Assembly (NCBI GenBank): GCA_900769355.1
Contig: CAAGGG010000005.1
Location: forward strand, 1 to 64,000
Source: Candidatus Gastranaerophilales bacterium
Lineage (GTDB): Bacteria; Cyanobacteriota; Vampirovibrionia; Gastranaerophilales; Gastranaerophilaceae
Direction of reading: 5' to 3'
DNA: 64,000 nucleotides
Shown: one piece after another, positions 24,776 to 33,886 of the stretch
Numbering within the stretch: the first letter of the stretch is position 1
How the letters are laid out: every line of letters begins with the position of its first letter
Made by a program: the position numbers and the translations under genes
The notes under the pieces: model-generated
What the model was told of the DNA's origin: nothing
The model's input: only the letters and a program-made list of their open reading frames with translations
Database searches by the model: none

Positions 24776-26116
24776 ATGAAAATAGTGATTTATGGTGCGA
24801 CAGAAATTGGTTGTTTATTGGCAACAGAGTTTTTTGAGGACCACGATATAACAATTATTGATAAAGAAGAAAATAGAAGTGATGAATTTAATAAGTTAGA
24901 TATAAGCTTTGTTCAGGGAAACGCTTCTAATATAGATGTTTTAAAGACGGCTGATATAAAAAATGCAGACATTTTCATCGCTTGTACAACAATTGACGAA
25001 GCAAATATTGTTGCTTGTCTTTCTGCTAAAAAGTTTGGTGGAGTTAGGACGATTTGTTTTGTAAGTCGTGAAGAATACAAAAAGACATTGAATTTTGAAA
25101 AAAATAGCGATAATTTTACAGACTTTTTCATTGATTACATTATTTGGCCGGAAGAGTTGCTAACGCAAGATATTTTCAGAATTGTGACTGTTGCACAAGC
25201 TCTTGATGTTGAAAACTTTGCTGACGGTCGTGCAAGACTTTTGGAATATAAGGTTAAAGAAAGCCTTCCGATTGTCGGGAAAAAGGTTAAAGATTGCGGA
25301 TTTACCCAAAACACTTTGATGGTGGGCTTAACACGTGATAGCAAATTGTTTATTCCGAATGGTGAAACAGAAATTTGTGAAGGTGACAAGCTCATATTTA
25401 TGGGAACTTCGCACTCATTGGACATTTTGGCAGGTACTTTTTTTCATGAAAAAGAAATTGTTAAATCTGCCTCAATCATCGGTGGTGGAAATGTCGGTTT
25501 GATGCTTGCAAAATCACTGGAAAAACTTAAAATTAAAACAAAAATTATAGAAAAAAACTACGAACGCTGTCAGTTTTTGGCGGAAGAATTGTCGAATACG
25601 CTTGTAATTAATGGTGACGGAACGAATTTAAAACTTCTTGATGAGGAAGAAATTGGAAGTGCTGATGTCGTGATTAGTGTTACAAATAACGATGAAAGGA
25701 ACCTTCTTTGTTCGCTTTTGGCTAAGCAGTTAGGCGTAAAACGTGTTATTGCAAGAGTTGCAAAGGTTTTAAATATTCCTCTTTTTGAAAAAGTCGGGAT
25801 AGATATAGCTGTTTCACCGAAAAGTTCTGCGATTAATGAAGTTAAAAATGATTTACAGGAAAATAATGTTGACATTCTTGCAACAGTTGAACAAGGACAA
25901 GGTGAAGTGCTTGAAATCAACGTTGTACCGGATTTTCATGGCAAAAGAATTATGGATATCAAATTCCCTGCTCGTGCGATTATAGGAGTGATTATTCGAA
26001 GAAATAATATTATTATTCCAAAAGGTGATACAGTTATTAATACCGGAGATATTTTGATAATATTTACGACATCAGAAAATGCGGTAGAAATTAAGGATTT
26101 CTTTAAGGTAAAGTAA
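24776..26116 (+). CDS. trkA: Trk potassium uptake regulatory subunit TrkA
   Basis: Cytoplasmic ring protein that gates the TrkH K+ channel by binding NAD(H) and ATP/ADP. 446 residues with two RCK_N-RCK_C halves. The first Rossmann motif is KIVIYGATEIGCLLATEF; the second is SIIGGGNVGLMLAKSLEKL, with NGDGTNLKLL after it. TrkA_C domains lie near 145-225 and 370-446. The G-x-G of the first half is degenerate (GATEIG). Start set at ATG 24776, six bases after a TATAAT; an upstream in-frame extension to 24707 crosses the promoter. trkH follows after one base. Confidence 0.95.
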   Translation: MKIVIYGATEIGCLLATEFFEDHDITIIDKEENRSDEFNKLDISFVQGNASNIDVLKTADIKNADIFIACTTIDEANIVACLSAKKFGGVRTICFVSREEYKKTLNFEKNSDNFTDFFIDYIIWPEELLTQDIFRIVTVAQALDVENFADGRARLLEYKVKESLPIVGKKVKDCGFTQNTLMVGLTRDSKLFIPNGETEICEGDKLIFMGTSHSLDILAGTFFHEKEIVKSASIIGGGNVGLMLAKSLEKLKIKTKIIEKNYERCQFLAEELSNTLVINGDGTNLKLLDEEEIGSADVVISVTNNDERNLLCSLLAKQLGVKRVIARVAKVLNIPLFEKVGIDIAVSPKSSAINEVKNDLQENNVDILATVEQGQGEVLEINVVPDFHGKRIMDIKFPARAIIGVIIRRNNIIIPKGDTVINTGDILIIFTTSENAVEIKDFFKVK

Positions 26117-26117
26117 T

Positions 26118-27578
26118 ATGAGATTGAATTATGTTGCAAATGCTTTGAGCGAAACAATGAGATATACGGGATTTGTAATACTTGTACCTGTTTTGGTTGC
26201 GTTATATTGCCATGATTTCAATTCCATTTTGCCTTTTGTAACAGCAAGTTTAGTCGCTATTTTGGGCAGTTGGGTTTTGAAACGAATAGTGCCAAACACC
26301 AGAAATCTTGAAAATTTAAATGATATTAAAAAAGATGAAGCTCTTTTTATTGTTGCTTTTTCTTGGATTGTTTTTGGGTTAATATCCGCAATTCCTTATT
26401 TGTTTTATGGACTTTCACCATTAAATTCTTTATTTGAGGCAGTTTCCGGGATTACAACCACCGGAGCAACAATTTTGACTCATTTTGATTACCCGAAAGC
26501 TTTTTTCTTTTGGCGTGCTTTTTCTCAATGGTTAGGCGGTTTGGGAATTATAGTCTTGTTTATTGCGATATTGCCTCAGTTTGCAGTAGCTGGACGACAA
26601 ATGTTTTTTGCAGAAGCTCCCGGACCTACCGAAGATAAATTTACCCCGAGAATTCGTAATACCGCATCTGCATTATGGAGAATTTATTTAGGTCTGACCG
26701 TTTTGGAAATAGTGTTATTATACTTGGCAAAAATGCCTTTGTTTGATGCTGTTTGTAACTCTTTATCTACACTTTCCGCAGCCGGATTTTCTCCTAATCC
26801 TGAAAGCATTATGGGATATCATTCAGTGCAAATTACGTGGATTGTTTTGGTTTTTATGTTTTTTGCGGGAGCAAGTTTCAACTTGCAATACAAAGTTATT
26901 TCTCAAAAAAAGCCTATGCTTTTGTTTAAAAATGAAGAATTTAGATTGTATACAATTTTGGTTCTTTTAATGACAGGTTTTATTACAGTGTCACTTTGTT
27001 TAAACAACGGTTTTGGAATATTTAAAAATTTTACAGATGCGTTGTTTCAAGTGGTAAGTCTTACAACATCAACAGGAAGTGCCAGTGCTGACTTTATTCA
27101 ATGGAACTATACTTCAAAAGCGTTTCTATTTGTTGTAATGTTTATGGGTTCTTGTGCAAGTTCTGCCGGTGGTGGTATCAAAATGGCAAGATGGCTCGTT
27201 GTCTTTAAAACAATGAAGAGTGAGATAACAAAAATATTACACCCGAATGCCATAATAAATATCAAAGTCGACGGAAAAACAGTTCAGCCCGAAGTTGCAC
27301 GACAAATTATTGTGTTTGTGTTTTTCTATTTTTTAATTTTTGCCGTAATCGGAGTTTTGTTATCCATTTTTGAAGGTGACACTGTTCTTGGTCTAACAGG
27401 AGCAATCAGTGCACTTGGCAATATCGGACCGTCTTTGGCTCCATCATTAGGACCAATGGGAAGTTTTGACGGTTTAGAAGCAGCTTCAAAAAGTATTATG
27501 ATTGTTGGAATGTTGGTTGGACGTTTGGAAATAATTCCATTTTTAGTAATGTTCCAAAAAGATTTTTGGCGAGCTTAA
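26118..27578 (+). CDS. trkH: Trk potassium channel subunit TrkH
   Basis: Inner-membrane K+ uptake channel of 486 residues with about ten TM segments and four M1-P-M2 repeats. Selectivity-filter loops are visible: SGITTTGATIL (first), NSLSTLSAAGFSPN (second), SLTTSTGSASADF (third) and ISALGNIGPSLAP (fourth), plus the GSCASSAGGGIK gating region and a conserved arginine nearby. The ATG is one base after the trkA stop, so the two are translated together. Length normal for the family. Confidence 0.95.
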   Translation: MRLNYVANALSETMRYTGFVILVPVLVALYCHDFNSILPFVTASLVAILGSWVLKRIVPNTRNLENLNDIKKDEALFIVAFSWIVFGLISAIPYLFYGLSPLNSLFEAVSGITTTGATILTHFDYPKAFFFWRAFSQWLGGLGIIVLFIAILPQFAVAGRQMFFAEAPGPTEDKFTPRIRNTASALWRIYLGLTVLEIVLLYLAKMPLFDAVCNSLSTLSAAGFSPNPESIMGYHSVQITWIVLVFMFFAGASFNLQYKVISQKKPMLLFKNEEFRLYTILVLLMTGFITVSLCLNNGFGIFKNFTDALFQVVSLTTSTGSASADFIQWNYTSKAFLFVVMFMGSCASSAGGGIKMARWLVVFKTMKSEITKILHPNAIINIKVDGKTVQPEVARQIIVFVFFYFLIFAVIGVLLSIFEGDTVLGLTGAISALGNIGPSLAPSLGPMGSFDGLEAASKSIMIVGMLVGRLEIIPFLVMFQKDFWRA

Positions 27579-27702
27579 ATGCGCAATGTGCTCCAGAAAA
27601 GACTTTTCAACATTGGGTAGAAAAATCTACACCTCTCGAATGATTAAAATGAACAAAAATTATGTTTAAATCGTTACTATATTGTGATGAGGATAACTTG
27701 GT

Positions 27703-29154
27703 TTGAAATTTAAGAAAAAGTTTTTAGTATTAATAATTGTTTTTAGCCTTTCAATCGGCTCGGTGTTTGCGATTGAAGAGGTTGTAGGTGTTGAAAAAAA
27801 TGCAGTTTTGAATATTAAAGATTGTGTTGGGATAGCTTTACAAAACAGTCCTAAAGTCAAAAAAGCTCGATATAATTACGGAATTGCAAAAGGAAATGTC
27901 GGAATTGCAAAATCCGGATATTTCCCGACTTTGGGCGTTGGAACAGGTTATAATTTGACCGAAAACAGAACAAACAGAGCAAATACCAGCAACAACATAT
28001 ATTCTGCTGAAGCCAGTATAAATCAGCTTTTGTTTAATTTTGGTAAAATTAATGCCAATATTAGAATGTACAATTTCAATAGAGATGCCGCACTGTATGA
28101 ATTTGAAAATACTGTTCTTGATACGATTTTTGGGGTAAAAACCAATTATTATGGCGTTCTTGCAGCAAAGGCGACAATGGAAGTTAATCGTGCAAACGTC
28201 CAGATTAACGAGCGAAATTACCAAAGGACAAAGGCGTATTTTAACGAAGGTATAAAATCAAAAATTGATTTGGTAAATGCTGAAGTTTATTTGTCGGATT
28301 CAAAGGTTACACTTGTTGAGTCTGAAAAGGCTTATCAAAATGCAATTGTAAAACTAAATAACTCTATGTATATAGCTTTTGCACCGGAATACGAGATTGA
28401 AAATACTGAAACATTTAATTTTCAGAATAATTACGCGCCTGTTAGTCTTGAAAAGATTGATGAAAAGAAGGATTTAAGCACTCCGCCAAAAGATGTCAGT
28501 AATGCGTTTTTGACATCTCAGGTTGAAAAAATTAATGTGCTTGATAATTATAAATTTGAGCCGTTTCCATATTCATTCGAAGAGTCAGTGAATTTGGCAT
28601 ACAAAAATAGACCTGATTTGAAAGCTTATAATTCTAGTTTAAATGCAATGAAAGAAGCTTTAAAGTATACAAAGCGAGAATATTTACCTGAAATCTCAGC
28701 ATCAGCAGGTTACGGATATCGTGACAAATATAATTCAAATTCGTTTAATGTTGGTGTAAATTTATCAAGTTCTGTGAATATAAAAGGACAAAAACACAAA
28801 ATTGATAATGCTAAAATTCAAGTTCAACTTGCAGAAAACGAGATTGACCAAGCAAAGCAAGATATTTATTTTGAAGTTCAAAATTTGTACATAAATATGG
28901 CACAATTGGAAAAACAAATTCCATTGCTTGCCGTAAAAGTTAAGCAGACATTGGAAAATTTTGAACTTGCAGATGGGCGTTATGCTGTTGGTTTAGGCGA
29001 TTATATTCAATTACAAGATGCGAAAGTAAACTACAATAATGCTCAAGTTTCTTATGTGCAAACCGTTTATAATTATAATGTAGCAAGAGCTAATTTGGAA
29101 AAGGCGATTGCTCTTCAACAAGATGTAACAACGACAATTGAGGAAAAAAAATGA
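27703..29154 (+). CDS. TolC-family outer membrane protein of a MacAB-type exporter
   Basis: 483 residues. Signal peptide about 1-22 (KKKFLVLIIVFSLSIGSVFA), then two OEP repeats with long helices (RTKAYFNEGIKSKIDLVNAEV; ADGRYAVGLGDYIQLQDAKV). Start codon is TTG 27703, with GATGAGGAT about 10 bases upstream and no in-frame ATG that would keep the signal peptide. A Lys/Pro-rich insert of about 50 residues sits between the two halves (DEKKDLSTPPKDV). The stop overlaps the ATG of the adaptor gene by four bases. Outer-membrane exit duct of the exporter encoded by the next three genes. Confidence 0.9.
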   Translation: MKFKKKFLVLIIVFSLSIGSVFAIEEVVGVEKNAVLNIKDCVGIALQNSPKVKKARYNYGIAKGNVGIAKSGYFPTLGVGTGYNLTENRTNRANTSNNIYSAEASINQLLFNFGKINANIRMYNFNRDAALYEFENTVLDTIFGVKTNYYGVLAAKATMEVNRANVQINERNYQRTKAYFNEGIKSKIDLVNAEVYLSDSKVTLVESEKAYQNAIVKLNNSMYIAFAPEYEIENTETFNFQNNYAPVSLEKIDEKKDLSTPPKDVSNAFLTSQVEKINVLDNYKFEPFPYSFEESVNLAYKNRPDLKAYNSSLNAMKEALKYTKREYLPEISASAGYGYRDKYNSNSFNVGVNLSSSVNIKGQKHKIDNAKIQVQLAENEIDQAKQDIYFEVQNLYINMAQLEKQIPLLAVKVKQTLENFELADGRYAVGLGDYIQLQDAKVNYNNAQVSYVQTVYNYNVARANLEKAIALQQDVTTTIEEKK

Positions 29155-30338
29155 TAAGTTTTGAAAAATTCAAAAAAATTCAGATAAAGAAAAGGTATAT
29201 TGCGACTGCATTGATTGTTGCTGCGGTTGTAGCAGTTGGTGTAACCGGAATTACGGCGAGCAAACAAGTGAAATACGATACGAAAGATATTGAGCGTTGT
29301 ACGATTACTCAGGTTGTAGAAGCATCTGGTACAATCAATCCTGTAAACACTGTCAGTGTTGGTTCTACGGTGTCAGGATTGATTAAAGAAATTTTTGTAG
29401 ACTACAATGATGTTGTAAAAAAAGGACAGATATTAGCTCAAATAGACCCTGCAAATTTTATAGCACAAGTTCAACAAAATCAGGCACAGATTAACAATGC
29501 TCGTGCAAATCTTCAAAAGCTTCAAGCAATTGCGAATTATGATCAAAAGCAATATGCCAGATACAAAAATCTTTACGCTAAAAACTTTGTTGCAAAAAGT
29601 GAGTTGGACGAAAAATTGAGTACTTATCAGTCAGATTTAGCACAAATGAACGCCGCAAGAGCTCAAATTAATCAATATCAAGCGTCTTTAAAAACAGCTC
29701 AAACAAATTTGAGTTACACAAAAATCATAGCTCCTGTTGACGGAACGGTAATTTCCAGAGAAATCGACTTGGGTTCTCCGGTTGCCGCAAGTTTTCAAGC
29801 TCCGGAATTGTTTACGATTGCACAAGATTTGACAAAAATGCAAATTGAAGTGAGTGTTTCCGAAGCCGATATCGGCAAAGTTAAAGAAGGGCAAGACGTA
29901 ACTTACACACTTGACGGCTATCCTGACAGCACTTTTGAAGGCAAAGTTACTCAGGTAAGGCTTTCTCCGACGACTGTTTCAAATGTTGTTACATACACAG
30001 TAATCGTTGATGTTGATAATGAGGACTTGAAGCTTAAACCAGGTATGACGGCGAATGTTTCAATTATCACAAATAAAAGTGAAAATGTTCTTTGTGTGCC
30101 TAATATGGCACTTAAATTTACTCCAGATGTAAATGGTCCAAAATATAAAAATCAAGGTCTTTGGATTTTAGAAAATGGTAAGGCAAAACGTATTGACATT
30201 GAAACTGGTGCAAGTGACGATTCTTCAACTGAGGTAATTTCAAAAGCTTTGGGCGAAGGAATGAAGGTCATAATGGGTATTCAAGGCAAATCTTCTAAGA
30301 AAGACTCAAATGGCGGTGGTCGTCCTCCAATGCCGTAG
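29151..30338 (+). CDS. MacA-like periplasmic adaptor
   Basis: Membrane-fusion protein of an ABC-type tripartite exporter, 395 residues. One N-terminal TM (about 18-38, YIATALIVAAVVAVGVTGIT), then lipoyl half SGLIKEIFVDYNDVVKKGQ. A coiled-coil hairpin (about 95-180, with YARYKNLYAKNFVAKSELDE) is followed by the second lipoyl half with APVDGTVISREIDLGSPV and beta-barrel domains. It ends in a Lys/Gly/Pro tail (GGGRPPMP). The long inner helix pair and MacB partners downstream favour MacA over RND adaptors. Overlaps the TolC gene (ATGA). Confidence 0.9.
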   Translation: MISFEKFKKIQIKKRYIATALIVAAVVAVGVTGITASKQVKYDTKDIERCTITQVVEASGTINPVNTVSVGSTVSGLIKEIFVDYNDVVKKGQILAQIDPANFIAQVQQNQAQINNARANLQKLQAIANYDQKQYARYKNLYAKNFVAKSELDEKLSTYQSDLAQMNAARAQINQYQASLKTAQTNLSYTKIIAPVDGTVISREIDLGSPVAASFQAPELFTIAQDLTKMQIEVSVSEADIGKVKEGQDVTYTLDGYPDSTFEGKVTQVRLSPTTVSNVVTYTVIVDVDNEDLKLKPGMTANVSIITNKSENVLCVPNMALKFTPDVNGPKYKNQGLWILENGKAKRIDIETGASDDSSTEVISKALGEGMKVIMGIQGKSSKKDSNGGGRPPMP

Positions 30339-30411
30339 CGAAAATGTTACCTCGTTCCAGTGAGGATTAGTCGTGGCTATATATCAAAAGCCTAAAAATA
30401 GAAAGGATTTC

Positions 30412-31116
30412 ATGCCATTAATCGAAGTTAAAGATGCTATAAAAACATATCAGACAGGCGAAGACAGTTTTAATGCATTAAATTGTGTATCGCTATCTGT
30501 CGAAAAAGGAGAATTTGTAGCAATTATGGGAACATCAGGTTCCGGCAAATCGACTTTTATGAATATGCTTGGAACTTTGGACAAACCCAATTCCGGAAGT
30601 TACTTCCTTGACGGAATTGATATGCTTTCCCTCGACACAAATTCTCTTGCCATGGTACGGAACGAAAAAATGGGTTTTGTTTTTCAAGGATTTAACCTGA
30701 TTTCTAGGACAACAGCCCTTGAAAATGTTGAACTCCCTATGATATATAAAGGAATTCCGGAAGAAGAAAGAGTTGAAAGAGCAAGAAAAGCTCTTGAAAT
30801 TGTTGGTTTGGGTAAACGAGAAGATCACATGCCAAATCAAATGTCCGGTGGACAGCAACAAAGGGTTGCGATTGCACGTGCAATAATCAATGATCCGCCG
30901 CTAATTCTTGCCGACGAACCGACAGGAAACCTTGATACAAAGACAAGTATTGAGGTTATGGAGTTTTTTGTGAAACTAAATAAGGATCTCGGCAAAACGA
31001 TAGTTCTTGTAACTCATGAACCTGATATTGCAGAGTATTGCAAACGAGTCGTGCGGTTTAAGGACGGAAACATTATTTCTGACGAAATAAATGAACATAC
31101 GACGATACCGTATTAG
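30412..31116 (+). CDS. MacB-type ABC transporter ATPase subunit
   Basis: ATP-binding subunit of 234 residues. Walker A GTSGSGKST, Q-loop GFVFQGFNL, signature MSGGQQQRVAIARAI, Walker B PPLILADEPTGNLD and the switch His in VTHEPDIA. This is the LolD/MacB type, with the FVFQxFNLI and GNLDTKTS wording. Start taken at ATG 30412 after GAAAGGATTTC. The GTG at 30373 would translate the ribosome binding site. In E. coli MacB the ATPase and permease are one chain; here they are separate genes with a repeat between them. Confidence 0.92.
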   Translation: MPLIEVKDAIKTYQTGEDSFNALNCVSLSVEKGEFVAIMGTSGSGKSTFMNMLGTLDKPNSGSYFLDGIDMLSLDTNSLAMVRNEKMGFVFQGFNLISRTTALENVELPMIYKGIPEEERVERARKALEIVGLGKREDHMPNQMSGGQQQRVAIARAIINDPPLILADEPTGNLDTKTSIEVMEFFVKLNKDLGKTIVLVTHEPDIAEYCKRVVRFKDGNIISDEINEHTTIPY

Positions 31117-31205
31117 GTGAGTGGTGAATAGTGAATGGTGAGTAGTTCTTATCAGGAATAATTTTTGTAAAGAACAATTCACGACTCACTATTCACTACT
31201 CACTC
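31117..31205. repeat. Inverted heptamer repeat family C between MacB halves
   Basis: Left arm of GTGARTR-type heptamers begins with the base after the ATPase stop (31117-31145). The right arm is at 31178-31205. The inner loop forms a smaller hairpin (GTTCTT and AAGAAC). Same family as 3731 and 38485. Confidence 0.75.
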
Positions 31206-31224
31206 AATTTTAAAAAGGAAAACT

Positions 31225-32451
31225 ATGATAGACTTCAAATCAACTTTAAAAATGGCGGTAGTTTCGCTAAAAATAAACAAAATGCGTTCAATGCTAACAA
31301 GCCTTGGTATAATCATTGGTGTTAGTGCTGTTATCATAATGCTTGCAGTCGGAACAGGTGCGAGTGAAAAAGTTCAAAAAGATATGGAATCTATGGGCAG
31401 TAACATTTTGACAATCCGCTCAGCTTCTGCAAAATCAGGTGGCGTCAGAATGGGTATGGGAACTCGCCCGACTTTGACCTTGAAAGATGCAGCGGCAATT
31501 GAAAAAAATGCTCGTGGAATTTCAGCGGTTTCCTCTGTTAGTTCCGAGGGCAAACAATTGACTTATGGAAATCAAAACTGGTCAACTACTGTATATGGCA
31601 CAGATCCACAATACTTTTACATAAAAAACTACGAAGTTGAATCAGGTCGAGGTTTTGTGCCGGAAGATATAAAAAATTCGGCAAAAGTCGCTGTAATTGG
31701 CTCTACTGTTGCATCAGAATTGTTTGGCGATTTGGATCCGATAAATAGAATTATGAGAGTGGGCGGAATTCCGTTTAAGGTTATTGGAACTTTGAAATCA
31801 AAGGGAAGTATGGGGCCAATGGATCAAGACGATTTGATTTTTATCCCGATTACAACAGCACAGAAAAAAGTTTTTGGAACAGACTTTCCAGGGACTGTCT
31901 CTATGATTGTTGTGAAAGGCTCAAATCCTGACGATGTTTCGACTGCGGAAGCTGATATTGAAGAACTTTTGACCACACGTCATAAAATTGGAAAAAATCA
32001 GACGAAAGATTTTGAAATCCGAAATTCTGCAGAGTTTCAAGAAAAAATGAAATCTACCGTAAAAACTTTTGCGATTTTGTTGGCATCAATTGCCTCAGTT
32101 TCACTTTTGGTCGGCGGAATCGGGATTATGAACATTATGTTGGTTTCGGTTACAGAAAGAACAAAAGAAATTGGTATTCGAATGGCGATTGGGGCAAAGC
32201 CTTCTGATATTCGTATTCAATTTTTGATAGAATCTTTTTTACTTTCAATAATAGGCGGATTAATCGGTGTTTTCATAGGAATTGTAGGAGCGCAAATAGT
32301 ACAGTTTAGCGGTATAATGACTGTTTCTATATCAATGTTTTCAATTGTTTTGTCGCTCGGATTTTCCGGTGCAATAGGTGTTTTATTCGGCTATTATCCT
32401 GCGTACAAGGCGTCTTTGCTTAACCCGATTGACGCATTGAGGTATGAATAG
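31225..32451 (+). CDS. MacB-type ABC transporter permease subunit
   Basis: 408 residues with the four-TM FtsX/MacB layout. TM1 is near 24-45 (SLGIIIGVSAVIIMLAVG), then a large periplasmic MacB_PCD domain (about 50-250), and three TMs in the C-terminal third (about 285-400). The conserved stretch GGIGIMNIMLVSVTERTKEIGIRMAIGA, written here in part, is diagnostic. It is a mechanotransmission-type exporter acting with the ATPase before it, the MacA adaptor and TolC. Substrates could be peptides, macrolides or siderophores; none can be chosen from the sequence. AAAAGGAAAACT is the RBS. Confidence 0.93.
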   Translation: MIDFKSTLKMAVVSLKINKMRSMLTSLGIIIGVSAVIIMLAVGTGASEKVQKDMESMGSNILTIRSASAKSGGVRMGMGTRPTLTLKDAAAIEKNARGISAVSSVSSEGKQLTYGNQNWSTTVYGTDPQYFYIKNYEVESGRGFVPEDIKNSAKVAVIGSTVASELFGDLDPINRIMRVGGIPFKVIGTLKSKGSMGPMDQDDLIFIPITTAQKKVFGTDFPGTVSMIVVKGSNPDDVSTAEADIEELLTTRHKIGKNQTKDFEIRNSAEFQEKMKSTVKTFAILLASIASVSLLVGGIGIMNIMLVSVTERTKEIGIRMAIGAKPSDIRIQFLIESFLLSIIGGLIGVFIGIVGAQIVQFSGIMTVSISMFSIVLSLGFSGAIGVLFGYYPAYKASLLNPIDALRYE

Positions 32452-32511
32452 GAGTCCGGAGTGACAGTTACAAAGAAGTTGTACAGAAAATTATCATTAT
32501 TTTACTAATTT

Positions 32512-32555
32512 AAAAGCCGAAAATCTACGTATTATACGTAGATTTTCGGCTTTTT
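32512..32555. terminator. Bidirectional terminator between macB and the M20 peptidase
   Basis: About 20-bp near-perfect stem: AAAGCCGAAAATCTACGTAT (32513-32532) and its complement (32534-32553). It is flanked by A and T runs, so it works on both strands for two convergent genes. Confidence 0.9.
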
Positions 32556-32579
32556 CAGAATTTATTATAAGTTTTTAAA

Positions 32580-33743
32580 CTATGCATTAAATTCTTTGAA
32601 TAACTCAACTAACAATTCGTGACCTTTTAGAATTGTTTTGTATTCCAAATATTCGTTTGGTGAGTGCATATTGCAAACAGTTGCAAGACCTAACAAATAC
32701 GGTACAAATTTGTTGTCATTTGCGTTTGTTTCGTTTGCATAAATATGTGTTTCTGCACCGGCATGGAATGAGGTTACATCTGGAGTTACACCAACTTTGT
32801 TTGCTGCTTTGGTGAAAATTGTTGGAATGTAATCGTCATCAACTTTTTCAAATGGCGGAAGATGTTCTTCAAACTCAATAGTGGCTTTGCCGATCTCTTT
32901 GTTTTTAATATTAAATTCATCTACCGTCAAAGTCATTTTACTTTTTAATTCTTCCTCTTTTTTGCGGCTTGAACTTCTGATTGAGTAATTAGCCAAAGCA
33001 TCTGTGTTGATTATGTTTGTAACATTGATATTACCTGCTGAAATCCCGCCCAAGTTGCAAGAAGTTACGACCTGTCCGTCCTCTTCATAAAAAACGCCTT
33101 GTGGCATTGCAGAAATCAAGTCGGCAATAAGTTTTGCGGCATTTGCGCGCTTTTTGTCGCCGATATCAATGCCTGAGTGACCACCTTTAAAGCTGTGAAC
33201 TTTGATTTTTGCCAAAGTGTAGCTTGCACCTGAAATTTCGCATTGCCCTAACGTATCACTGTCTAAAACAAGTACGTATTTTGATTTGAAATCTTTCAAA
33301 TTTGCATTGCGAATTCCGGAAAGTCCGTTTTCCTCATCACGAGTGAACATAACTTCCAAACCACCGTGTTTCATATCACAGTGAGCAAGTTCTTTTGCAA
33401 AAAGTAGTGCGTTTGCGACTCCGGCTTTGTCATCTCCACCAAGAGTTCTACCTTCTGCGTGAATGTTTCCGGCATCGTCAAGATATGTTTTTACGGGACT
33501 ATCATCGCCGATTACGTCCATGTGAGCAGAAAGCATCAATGGTTCTTTTGTTGTATCTGTTGCCGGAATTGAAATTACAACATTATTAAAATTGTCAAAT
33601 TTACAACTGATTTCGTTTTTATCGCAATAAGTTTTAATCCATTGCGCAACTTTTTCTTCATGGAGTGACGGAGATGGTACTTCTGCCAAGTTGCAAAATA
33701 GATTAATAAGTTCGTGTTCTTTTCTTAAATCTGTTAAAGTCAT
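32580..33743 (-). CDS. M20-family peptidase, PepT-like
   Basis: Zinc aminopeptidase of 387 residues that probably trims tri- or dipeptides in the cytoplasm. Metal and catalytic motifs: LSAHMDVIGDD (first His and Asp), GGDDKAG (bridging Asp), FTRDEENGLSG (catalytic Glu pair), VLDSD and a late His in NMHSPNE. The dimerisation lid starts near KVHSFKGGHSG. No signal peptide. RBS AGAGAGGATTTTTT. PepT and a closely related M20 peptidase class (PepD/PepV) cannot be separated with certainty. Confidence 0.9.
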   Translation of the reverse strand: MTLTDLRKEHELINLFCNLAEVPSPSLHEEKVAQWIKTYCDKNEISCKFDNFNNVVISIPATDTTKEPLMLSAHMDVIGDDSPVKTYLDDAGNIHAEGRTLGGDDKAGVANALLFAKELAHCDMKHGGLEVMFTRDEENGLSGIRNANLKDFKSKYVLVLDSDTLGQCEISGASYTLAKIKVHSFKGGHSGIDIGDKKRANAAKLIADLISAMPQGVFYEEDGQVVTSCNLGGISAGNINVTNIINTDALANYSIRSSSRKKEEELKSKMTLTVDEFNIKNKEIGKATIEFEEHLPPFEKVDDDYIPTIFTKAANKVGVTPDVTSFHAGAETHIYANETNANDNKFVPYLLGLATVCNMHSPNEYLEYKTILKGHELLVELFKEFNA

Positions 33744-33816
33744 AAAAAATCCTCTCTCTTACACAAGTTATTGTAGCATTTTTTATAACTTTTGCAAGAG
33801 GGAATATAAATGAGAT

Positions 33817-33880
33817 ATCCTACTCGGACAGCGGGAACTTTTTAATAATAAATTTTGAAAGCTTCGAAAATTTATTTATT
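33817..33880. repeat. Truncated family A repeat and AT-rich hairpin
   Basis: TCCTACTCGGACAGCGGGAA with only the left half of the hairpin, then AATAAATTTT (33847-33856) pairing with AAAATTTATT (33867-33876). The hairpin could act as a weak terminator for the minus-strand AsmA-like gene. Confidence 0.5.
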
Positions 33881-33886
33881 ATATTC